Source: Candidatus Iainarchaeum sp.
GTDB lineage: Archaea; Iainarchaeota; Iainarchaeia; Iainarchaeales; JAAZKV01
DNA: 12,474 bases
Assembly (NCBI GenBank): GCA_026397035.1
Contig: JAPLVQ010000150.1
Location: 1-12,474, forward strand
Direction of reading: 5' to 3'
The notes under the pieces are model-generated. The model was not told where the DNA came from, ran no database searches, and was given only the letters and a program-made list of their open reading frames with translations. Shown here piece by piece: positions 7,284-12,474 of this stretch (the stretch's first letter is position 1; each line of letters starts with the position of its first letter). Both the position numbers and the translations under genes were made by a program.

Positions 7284-7400
7284 AAAATCATCTTCTTTTT
7301 TTTATTTTCTTTTCCCCTTTACTTCTTTTTACTTTCATATTTTTCTAATTTCTGCTGCTCCGCTTATTTCAATTGCTTTTCTAGTGCCAACGGTTAGCTA

Positions 7401-7408
7401 TTTATATC
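7401..7408. promoter_or_regulatory. TATA-like element between prf1 and pyrH
   Basis: TTTATATC is close to the archaeal TATA consensus, and its reverse (GATATAAA) is also acceptable. It lies in the roughly 200-base divergent spacer, about 118 bases from the prf1 ATG and 83 bases from the preferred pyrH start, so either gene would have a sizeable leader. The stretch between it and the prf1 start is pyrimidine-rich on the plus strand, with no other evident signal. Confidence 0.3.
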
Positions 7409-7440
7409 TGTATTTCTATATTAATTCGGTTTCATAAGCA

Positions 7441-7449
7441 TTATAAAAG
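7441..7449 (+). promoter_or_regulatory. TATA box for pyrH
   Basis: TTATAAAAG lies 42 bases upstream of the preferred TTG start at 7491. Transcription would begin near 7470, leaving a leader of about 20 bases that contains the GGTGG ribosome binding site. This is a better-placed candidate than the upstream element at 7401. Confidence 0.5.
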
Positions 7450-7480
7450 CTATTGGACTGGTCAGAAAATTTTGTATTTA

Positions 7481-7485
7481 GGTGG
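7481..7485 (+). promoter_or_regulatory. Ribosome binding site deciding the pyrH start
   Basis: GGTGG sits five bases before the TTG at 7491. The GTG at 7482, which would otherwise be the first start codon in the frame, is part of this site. This makes the TTG the more likely start and removes three residues from the longest possible reading. Confidence 0.55.
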
Positions 7486-7490
7486 TTTTT

Positions 7491-8372
7491 TTGTTTGATT
7501 TGTTTGAGAAATGGAATGGTACTCAAAAGGCGGAAAGTGAGGAAGTAGCTAGTTCTTCTTCATCTTCTTCCACTTTATCCTATTCACCCTTGAATGCTGT
7601 TTCACCAAATTGTTCTTCAAATTCTTTCTCACAAGGTTATTCTTCAGGTACTCAAAAGAAGGTTTTTGTTTTGAGTGTGGGGGGTAGTGTTTTTTTTAAT
7701 GAGAAGCTTCGTGCTCCTGAGATTGCGAAATTTTGCGAGGCGATTAATGAGTTAAAGCGGGAAGGGTTTTTGTTTGTTCTTGTTGTTGGTGGGGGAAGGA
7801 TTGCAAGAACTTATCAGGCTGGAGTGAAGTCTCTTGGCGGGAATAATTTTGAGATGGATGAAGTGGCAATCGCTGTCACGAGAGCAAATGCTTTTCTTTT
7901 TACTCATATTATTGAGGGGGTTTGGAAAGAAGTTCTAAAAAATCCTACTGAAGCAATTAATGTTTTGAATTTAGGCAAGACTCCGGTTTTTGGGGGTTTT
8001 GTTTCTGGTCAGACTACTGATTCTGTCGCAGCCAGTATTGCTGAGCTTTTGGACGCGGATTTTATTAATATTAGTAATGTAGATGGAATTTATTCTGCTG
8101 ATCCGGCAAAAGAGCAAGGAGCGAAAATGTATACGGAACTTTCTCACATAAAAATGGTTTCTCTTCTTAAAGCGCAGGCTTCTCGGCCTGGTGCGCATAC
8201 TTTTGTTGATCCTCATGCAGCAAATATTCTTTGGAGAAGCAAAATAAATAGTTTTTTTATCAATGGGAATGATCTTTTAAATTTCAAATCGCTTGTTCGG
8301 GGCTCCGAATTTAGGGGGACAATTGTCCGCTCAGAAACTCTCTCTTCAAGCGAAGCTCAGCTTGATGAATAA
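7491..8372 (+). CDS. pyrH: Archaeal-type UMP kinase with N-terminal extension
   Basis: UMP kinase phosphorylates UMP to UDP with ATP in pyrimidine nucleotide synthesis. From the TTG at 7491 it has 293 residues; archaeal UMP kinases are usually about 225. The kinase domain starts near residue 57 (KKVFVLSVGGSVF). It shows the amino-acid-kinase blocks VVGGGRIARTYQ (98-109), MDEVAIAVTRANA (122-134), GQTTDSVAASIAELLDADF (173-191), NVDGIYSADP (196-205) and VDPHAANIL (239-247). The extra 56 residues begin with MFDLFEKWNG, then a Ser-rich linker with seven serines in a row. This is likely a flexible tail with a short aromatic-acidic motif at its tip. The extension is in frame with the only well-placed ribosome binding site, so it seems real. 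The gene is alone on its strand, divergent from prf1 and convergent with the glycosylase-like gene across 32 bases. Confidence 0.93.
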   Translation: MFDLFEKWNGTQKAESEEVASSSSSSSTLSYSPLNAVSPNCSSNSFSQGYSSGTQKKVFVLSVGGSVFFNEKLRAPEIAKFCEAINELKREGFLFVLVVGGGRIARTYQAGVKSLGGNNFEMDEVAIAVTRANAFLFTHIIEGVWKEVLKNPTEAINVLNLGKTPVFGGFVSGQTTDSVAASIAELLDADFINISNVDGIYSADPAKEQGAKMYTELSHIKMVSLLKAQASRPGAHTFVDPHAANILWRSKINSFFINGNDLLNFKSLVRGSEFRGTIVRSETLSSSEAQLDE

Positions 8373-8404
8373 AAAATTTTGTCCCTAAACTTTTGATAAT
8401 TATT

Positions 8405-9166
8405 TTAGTCTTTATTTTTCAGTTTGTAAATAAATCCATTCCTGCTCCAAAACCATGGTGGGGAGTGTATTTCTATTGGGGTAATTTGGCTTCCATCAAG
8501 TGATTTTCTCCACTTTTCAGAAAGCTTTTCTTTGCTAATATTTTTGGCTTTCGCAGCGGTTATGACTCCAAGCTTAACCGAACATCGAGTTACATGTGTA
8601 TCAGGCGCGATTTCAATAAATTCAGAATTTGCCAGTTTTATCCCGCTGTATTTTTGAATAATAAAAGTCCAATAATTAAATATCTTTGGACCAGAAAGAT
8701 ATAAAAATCCCTTTTTGTGTTTGTGCTGGACAAGTTCTCTTAATTTTAAGAAGTCCATTTTTGAACTTCTGATTAACTCTTCAAAAGTTCCAAAGCTTTT
8801 TTCGATAGTGTGGCAAATGGCGTGCCAGGTCTGGGGATGTTTATTTGGCTGGAGCGCAAGCTTGTGTTTTAAAAGTGCTTTTTGGAGTTGGGTTATAGAT
8901 TTAAAATTAACTCTTTTTGCATCAAAAACCCAGTTAGTCTCTTTATCCTCATAAGTTTTTAGTGCTGCTTCCCAGAGTTTGTAGCTGTTTCGCTGGTAGT
9001 TGAGCGCCATTGGGAGAGTGAAGTATGCAAGGCGGAGTTCATTGTCCATGTCCTCGAATTTTGGGTGGCTTTCTTCAGGCATCGTTGTCTGCCCTAATTC
9101 ACCTTTCTTGTAAGCCTCAAGGAGCTCCCTGCAGAGTGCTTGAATAGTTATATTTCCATTTTTCAT
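8405..9166 (-). CDS. Helix-hairpin-helix DNA glycosylase-like protein, degenerate
   Basis: The 253-residue protein is not one I can name with certainty. Residues 150-205 look like the core of the HhH-GPD (endonuclease III) superfamily. A hairpin-like YLSGPKIFNYWTFII (156-170, Lys161) is followed by APDTHVTRCSVKLGVI (187-202), which matches the family's VDTHVxRxxxRLGL block with the catalytic Asp at 189. The usual LPGVG hairpin is shortened, and no four-cysteine iron-sulfur motif follows. The N-terminal part is helical and rich in aromatic and basic residues, as expected for a nucleic-acid-binding protein. A DNA base-excision or related N-glycosidic-bond-cleaving role is plausible; loss of activity with retained binding is also possible. 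The ATG at 9166 comes one base after the stop of the upstream membrane protein, so the two are probably translated together. Confidence 0.75.
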   Translation of the reverse strand: MKNGNITIQALCRELLEAYKKGELGQTTMPEESHPKFEDMDNELRLAYFTLPMALNYQRNSYKLWEAALKTYEDKETNWVFDAKRVNFKSITQLQKALLKHKLALQPNKHPQTWHAICHTIEKSFGTFEELIRSSKMDFLKLRELVQHKHKKGFLYLSGPKIFNYWTFIIQKYSGIKLANSEFIEIAPDTHVTRCSVKLGVITAAKAKNISKEKLSEKWRKSLDGSQITPIEIHSPPWFWSRNGFIYKLKNKD

Positions 9167-9167
9167 T

Positions 9168-9638
9168 TTAATCAGTGACTTTCTTAAAACTCAATATAAT
9201 TAAAACAAATAAAATAATTGCAAGCGTTGCGCTAATTTCTCTACTATTTTGAGTAAGTTCAACAGTGATTTTTCTGATTATATAATAAAGTCCAAAAGGT
9301 ATTGAAGCGAATACAATTATAAGTATTATTTTATAGAGTGTTCCTAACGTACCGTTTTTTCCAAATGCAGCGATTAAGAAAATGATTAGTCCGATGATTA
9401 CTGTTGTTAATATGTGTGTTATTTCAAAAATCGTTTGTGATATTTTTGCAAGTGTCAAGAGCCCTCCTGTGGCAGAATAAATTCCTGCAGGGACAGAGAT
9501 AATCAAAATTAATAGTATAATTATTAGACTGAGCTTTTTCAATGGACCCGATACGGTCGGCTGTACCGAGGTGTCTGTTTGAGTGTTTGTTATTTGTGCT
9601 TGAATACTTTTATTGTGTCTTGGTTTTATTGTCATCAT
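9168..9638 (-). CDS. Four-helix integral membrane protein of unknown function
   Basis: From the ATG at 9638 this protein has 156 residues. A polar, Thr/Gln-rich tail of about 35 residues precedes four hydrophobic helices: LSLIIILLILIISVPAG, a second starting at about ISQTIFEITHILTT, a third at LYKIILIIVFASIPFG, and a last one SATLAIILFVLIILSF just before the C-terminus. Loops are short and there are no catalytic-looking motifs, so no function is proposed. The frame is open 17 codons further to a TTG at 9689, but that extension has no ribosome binding site. A TATA-like stretch (TTTTTATG on the minus strand, about 9656-9663) sits 18-25 bases before the ATG and would suit a leaderless start. A second ATG follows immediately. 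The stop codon is one base from the next gene's ATG. Confidence 0.7.
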   Translation of the reverse strand: MMTIKPRHNKSIQAQITNTQTDTSVQPTVSGPLKKLSLIIILLILIISVPAGIYSATGGLLTLAKISQTIFEITHILTTVIIGLIIFLIAAFGKNGTLGTLYKIILIIVFASIPFGLYYIIRKITVELTQNSREISATLAIILFVLIILSFKKVTD

Positions 9639-9742
9639 AGTAATTAATTCATATTTGCATAAAAACTTTACTAAAGAATCGCTTTTCAAAGATTTGTGTG
9701 CTTATATTAAAAGTTATTGTTTTTATGTAGGGATATTTTTTT

Positions 9743-10729
9743 CTAATATACAACTTCTAGTTCATAATTTTCATAGTCTTTTTTCCCAAGTAAGTAATCG
9801 ATTTCATTTTTATTTATGATTGGCTTTTTGTATTGCATAAAATCATCAATGCTTATCCTTGGGCATGCCGTGTTAATGAATGCTTCCGCTTTTGTTCCAA
9901 GGAGCGCATCGTTTGAGATAAAATCCATAATATATATTTTTGCATTCTTTCTATTACTCTCAAGCTCTTTTTTTATTTTGAGTTCGTCAGTAATCCTGTT
10001 CTGCCCTTCTTTTGATGATACTAGTATTGCGTAGCTCTTTGCTTGTTTTGCTCTTTCAATTAGCATTATCCTTCTTTTGAGGAATTCTTCTTTTTCTTCT
10101 TCAAGTGTTTTTATTTCAAGTGTTATTGGATTAGCAATTATAACCGCTTTTTTAGTTGCATAGTGTATTCCAAGTGGGTGGAATAATCCGTCCCCGAAGT
10201 AAATAATACTGTTTGGTTTAACCATCGCGCTTGAATAGTTGCATCCAAGTACTTGCCCGTTTTCTGTTCGCTGCCCTTTTCCAATTGTGATTTTGATTCC
10301 ATATTTCGAGAGCTCTTCTTTAAGCAGGGGCAAATACTGTAGGAATTGTGCGGTTGTAACAACTCCTGTTTCTTTTATTTTCTCGTCTTTCATCCATTCA
10401 GCAAGTATTGAGCATATTTTTTCAAATCTTTCTCCAAGCTCGTACTTTAGTGGAGCGTATACTGTTGGAACGCTTGTTTTTTCAACGAACTTTGTGTGTC
10501 CAAGGTGGAGTATTGCATCGCACCCGAGTAATTTGGCTTCTTTTTGCTTCAAATCACACGCTCCAAAGCAGAGATCCATTGAGGTTATGATTTCAAATCC
10601 TCTTGTTTCAAGTTCTTCAACTATTTCATCAATTTTAGTTTTAAGCCCTTCAGGTATTTGTAGGAATCCTCGCCTTGCCTTGAACTTTTTCAACTCTTTA
10701 ATAGCATCAGTAATTTCAATTTTCAGCAT
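9743..10729 (-). CDS. dph2: Diphthamide synthase Dph2 (radical SAM-like [4Fe-4S] enzyme)
   Basis: Dph2 performs the first step of diphthamide formation, moving a 3-amino-3-carboxypropyl group from S-adenosylmethionine to a histidine of elongation factor 2. Archaeal Dph2 is a homodimer. The 328 residues carry the three cysteines that hold its unusual iron-sulfur cluster: Cys58 in LCFGACDL, Cys163 in VLGCNYSSA and Cys289 in NTACPRISIDD. These positions agree closely with those I recall for the Pyrococcus enzyme. IPEGLK (25-30) and HLGHTKF (75-81) are further family blocks. Cys54, four residues before the first ligand, is an additional nearby cysteine. The gene starts with ATG at 10729, shares a 55-base divergent spacer with cutA, and appears leaderless. 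It lies about 105 bases upstream of the membrane protein gene on the same strand. No other diphthamide gene is in the window. Confidence 0.96.
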   Translation of the reverse strand: MLKIEITDAIKELKKFKARRGFLQIPEGLKTKIDEIVEELETRGFEIITSMDLCFGACDLKQKEAKLLGCDAILHLGHTKFVEKTSVPTVYAPLKYELGERFEKICSILAEWMKDEKIKETGVVTTAQFLQYLPLLKEELSKYGIKITIGKGQRTENGQVLGCNYSSAMVKPNSIIYFGDGLFHPLGIHYATKKAVIIANPITLEIKTLEEEKEEFLKRRIMLIERAKQAKSYAILVSSKEGQNRITDELKIKKELESNRKNAKIYIMDFISNDALLGTKAEAFINTACPRISIDDFMQYKKPIINKNEIDYLLGKKDYENYELEVVY

Positions 10730-10747
10730 AATAATTCAATATTTCGA

Positions 10748-10761
10748 AAGTATTAAGTATT
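10748..10761. promoter_or_regulatory. Shared TATA-like element between dph2 and cutA
   Basis: Two tandem copies of AAGTATT (10748-10754 and 10755-10761) sit almost midway between the two divergent ATGs, about 24-37 bases from the cutA start and 19-32 from the dph2 start. This is the range expected for a TATA box of leaderless transcripts in both directions. No other AT-rich consensus or GGTG site is present in the 55-base spacer, so one element, or two overlapping ones, probably serves both genes. Confidence 0.45.
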
Positions 10762-10784
10762 TGTTTGTTTCACTCTTTAGTATT

Positions 10785-11102
10785 ATGCCAATTTCGCTTG
10801 TATATATTACTTTCAAAAATCAGAAAGAAGCCGATAAGATTGTTGCTGCGCTGTTTAAGGATAAGCTTATTGCATGTTCAGCTTCTTTTGAAGTAGATTC
10901 AAAATATGTTTGGAAAGGAAAGCTTGAAAAAAGTAAAGAAATAGCCGCTATTTGTAAAACAAAACCTGCTTTAACTAATCATATTAAGGCAAAGGTTAAA
11001 GAACTGCATTCCTATGATACTCCTTGTATTATTTTTTGGGAAGCGGAAGCAAATGAGGAATATAAAAACTGGATTTTTTCTTCAACAGCGAACTTGTTTT
11101 AA
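10785..11102 (+). CDS. cutA: CutA1-family divalent-cation tolerance protein
   Basis: CutA1 proteins are small, highly stable trimeric cytoplasmic proteins linked genetically to copper and other divalent-metal tolerance in bacteria; their exact role in archaea is unsettled. The 105-residue length is typical. Family blocks are visible: the start SLVYITFKNQKEADKI, LIACSASFEVDSKYVWKGKL (29-48), KEIAAICKTK (51-60) and VKELHSYDTPCIIFW (71-85), followed by NEEYKNWI near the C-terminus. The frame stays open upstream to 10239, but that part is antisense to dph2, and the homology begins exactly at the ATG at 10785. The gene is divergent from dph2 and convergent with ppsA, with 28 bases between their stop codons. 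The absence of a ribosome binding site suggests a leaderless mRNA. Confidence 0.94.
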   Translation: MPISLVYITFKNQKEADKIVAALFKDKLIACSASFEVDSKYVWKGKLEKSKEIAAICKTKPALTNHIKAKVKELHSYDTPCIIFWEAEANEEYKNWIFSSTANLF

Positions 11103-11130
11103 CTAAATTAAGAGTTTTCCATTATAATTT

Positions 11131-12474
11131 CTATTTTTTGTAATGCTCAAGTATTTTCTTCTTTTCCTGATCCACAACAACTTTTCTTATTTCATTTACT
11201 GCATCAATGTTTGCGGATACGGAGTCTATCCCGTACCAGATTAGTTTTGTAACCATTTCGGGGTTTGAAGCGGCTTGTCCGCAGATGCTTGTTCGTACTC
11301 CTGCGACTTTGCATTTTTTTATTACATGTTCTAGTTGTCGTAATATTGCAGGGTGTAATTCAGTAAAGTTTTTTTGTACGCGTTCATTATTCCTGTCCAT
11401 CCCTAGTGTTAGTTGTGTTAAATCATTTGTTCCAAATGATACAAATTTTATATGGGGTATCATTTCATCAATTATCCAAACAGCTCCGGGGGTTTCAACC
11501 ATTACTCCAATATCTATCTCGTTTGGCATGTTCATTTCTTTGGCTATTTTTTTCGCCAGGATTACTTCTTCAAGGCTCTGAACAAATGGCAGCATTATTC
11601 CAACATTTTGCAGTCCTTCTTCATATAGTTCTTTTATCGCGAGTAATTGTGCCTTAAATAATCTTGGTTCATCAAGGTCTCTTCGTATTCCATGCCATCC
11701 AAGCATTGGATTTTCTTCTTTTGGTTCCTTATCCCCGCCGACGAGTTCTTTGTATTCGTCGCTTCTTGCGTCAAATGTTCGAAACCATACGGGTTTGTTG
11801 GGAAATTTTTCCGCAACTACTTTGATTCCTTTTTTTACAGTATCTTTTAAATCATTGTCTTTATTTTGTCTGATGAATTCCGCGGGGTGCATTCCAGAAT
11901 TTGTAATCATGTGTTCTGCGCGTAGTAATCCTACTCCATCAGCGTTTGTTGCCGCGGCGCTTTCAGCGGCTTCAGGGAGCGCTACATTTACTTTTACTTT
12001 AATGGATAAGTCTTTCAATAAATCAATTAGTTCTTTTTGTTCTTCTTCTTTTTTTATTGGATTCATTTCTTTGTACTTTATCCCTGCAAATTCTTTTTCA
12101 ATAATCTCAATTTTTTCTCTTATAATTGGTCCAACAGTTAGTTCTTCTTCTTTGAGCGCTTCTTCAATATTATCCACTTCCTCTTCTCCAAGGGATATTT
12201 TAGTTTCTTTCTTTTCTACTTTAATATCAACTTTTCCCAAATAAACTTTCCCGTTAAATCCGTCAATTGTTACTTCCATTCCATCCTTAAGTATTTCTGT
12301 CGCGTTTGATGTTCCTACTATGCATGGTATTCCAAGTTCTCGCGACACAATTGCAGCATGGCAATTATTTACTACAATAGGGGTTAAATTTTTAGTAAAA
12401 ACAACATATGTGTGGTTGTCATCAACGGTTATATTGTAAACCTCGCCGTATTCTTCTCCTTGTGTTTGGATTAC
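11131..12474 (-). CDS. ppsA: Phosphoenolpyruvate synthase, C-terminal part with intein end (partial)
   Basis: PEP synthase converts pyruvate, ATP and water to PEP, AMP and phosphate, the entry to gluconeogenesis. The frame is open from the stop at 11131 to the right edge. The host enzyme part (12363 down to 11131, 410 residues) begins with CHAAIVSRELGIPC, whose His carries the phosphoryl group in the swivelling domain. The PEP-binding barrel follows: GVGLLRAEHM, VWFRTFDARSDEY, NPMLGWHGIRRDL, GVMVETPGAVWIIDEM and FVSFGTNDLTQLTLGMDRN. The C-terminal catalytic Cys lies in TSICGQAAS (codon 11281-11283). The first 37 codons in the window (12474-12364) read as the end of an intein, described separately. 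A GTG at 12348 is not a real start, because catalytic sequence lies upstream of it in frame. The nucleotide-binding domain, N-extein and rest of the intein lie beyond the window. Confidence 0.95.
   Translation of the reverse strand, partial: VIQTQGEEYGEVYNITVDDNHTYVVFTKNLTPIVVNNCHAAIVSRELGIPCIVGTSNATEILKDGMEVTIDGFNGKVYLGKVDIKVEKKETKISLGEEEVDNIEEALKEEELTVGPIIREKIEIIEKEFAGIKYKEMNPIKKEEEQKELIDLLKDLSIKVKVNVALPEAAESAAATNADGVGLLRAEHMITNSGMHPAEFIRQNKDNDLKDTVKKGIKVVAEKFPNKPVWFRTFDARSDEYKELVGGDKEPKEENPMLGWHGIRRDLDEPRLFKAQLLAIKELYEEGLQNVGIMLPFVQSLEEVILAKKIAKEMNMPNEIDIGVMVETPGAVWIIDEMIPHIKFVSFGTNDLTQLTLGMDRNNERVQKNFTELHPAILRQLEHVIKKCKVAGVRTSICGQAASNPEMVTKLIWYGIDSVSANIDAVNEIRKVVVDQEKKKILEHYKK
12364..12474 (-). 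other. C-terminal end of an intein inserted in ppsA (partial)
   Basis: The 37 residues preceding the catalytic CHAAIV motif have no counterpart in PEP synthases but match the C-terminal splicing region of inteins. VYNITVDDNHTYVV (residues 12-25 of the visible part) fits the block F pattern, including its conserved His. The segment ends IVVNN directly before Cys, giving the terminal Asn needed for cyclisation and Cys as the +1 nucleophile. The penultimate residue is Asn, where most inteins have His. The insertion site, between the lead residues of the swivelling-domain motif and Cys-His, is the one I recall for the Methanocaldococcus jannaschii PEP synthase intein. The N-terminal splicing blocks and any homing endonuclease domain are off the right edge, so it cannot be judged whether this is a mini-intein or a full-length one. 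Confidence 0.92.

Noticed and set aside
7093..7437. 114-codon plus-strand frame across the prf1 start
   Set aside because: Mostly antisense to prf1; its hydrophobic look comes from T-rich sequence, and no ribosome binding site is present.
7482..7490. GTG start for pyrH
   Set aside because: The GTG forms part of the GGTGG ribosome binding site, which is correctly spaced for the TTG at 7491. The difference is only three residues, so this is a preference, not a certainty.
10239..10784. Upstream extension of the cutA frame
   Set aside because: It is antisense to dph2, shows no CutA similarity, and the family's N-terminus aligns with the ATG at 10785.
11750..12244. 164-codon plus-strand frame opposite ppsA
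   Set aside because: Ser/Phe-rich translation typical of the reverse complement of a Glu/Lys-rich gene; no start signal.
11131..12348. Complete ppsA-like gene starting at GTG 12348
   Set aside because: The frame continues upstream to the window edge and includes the catalytic Cys-His and an intein end, so the GTG is an internal Val codon.
1..12474. tRNA, rRNA, CRISPR array or insertion sequence
   Set aside because: I looked for cloverleaf-like GC-rich segments, regularly spaced direct repeats and transposase motifs and saw none. The only mobile-type element is the partial intein.

Overview
The window looks like a piece of a small, AT-rich archaeal genome. Archaeal identity rests on an aRF1-type release factor (NIKS and GGQ motifs), a Dph2 diphthamide enzyme with the three-cysteine [4Fe-4S] pattern, an archaeal-type UMP kinase, a Pus7/TruD-type pseudouridine synthase, and GGTG-type ribosome binding sites mixed with apparently leaderless starts. 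The membrane-anchored thioredoxin-fold protein and serine-rich membrane protein resemble what I know from DPANN lineages such as Woesearchaeota/Pacearchaeota. That placement is inference, not proof. TAA, TAG and TGA all end genes here, so the standard code is in use.

Layout. Positions 1-327 hold no certain gene: there are hairpins, a palindromic TATA-like element, and a possible membrane-anchor ORF running off the left edge on the minus strand. Then come four plus-strand surface genes: a single-pass membrane protein with a decapeptide-repeat tail (328-1218), and a compact operon of a family 2 glycosyltransferase (1353-2678), a membrane-anchored thioredoxin-like protein (2657-3304) and a GT-C-type multi-pass glycosyltransferase (3312-4661). 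Convergent to these, on the minus strand, are truD (4697-5962) and the aRF1 gene (6027-7283). A plus-strand UMP kinase with an unusual Ser-rich N-terminal extension (7491-8372) is divergent from aRF1. A minus-strand set follows: dph2 (9743-10729), a four-helix membrane protein (9168-9638) and, one base later, a degenerate helix-hairpin-helix glycosylase-like protein (8405-9166). cutA (10785-11102) is divergent from dph2 across 55 bp. The right end (11131-12474, minus) is the C-terminal part of phosphoenolpyruvate synthase.

The most striking observation is at the right edge. The ppsA reading frame stays open past its apparent GTG start to the window end, and those 37 extra codons read as the C-terminal end of an intein (block F-like VYNITVDDNHTYVV, then Asn-Asn|Cys). 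The splice junction falls directly before the Cys-His of the catalytic phosphohistidine motif (CHAAIVSRELG), so active enzyme should require splicing. The penultimate intein residue is Asn rather than the usual His.

Functionally the window mixes cell-surface glycosylation (left third) with translation and tRNA/EF-2 modification genes (truD, prf1, dph2), pyrimidine nucleotide synthesis (pyrH) and gluconeogenesis (ppsA). Third codon positions differ by strand: T/G-rich in plus genes, A-rich in minus genes. This suggests the whole window lies in one replichore with the plus strand leading.
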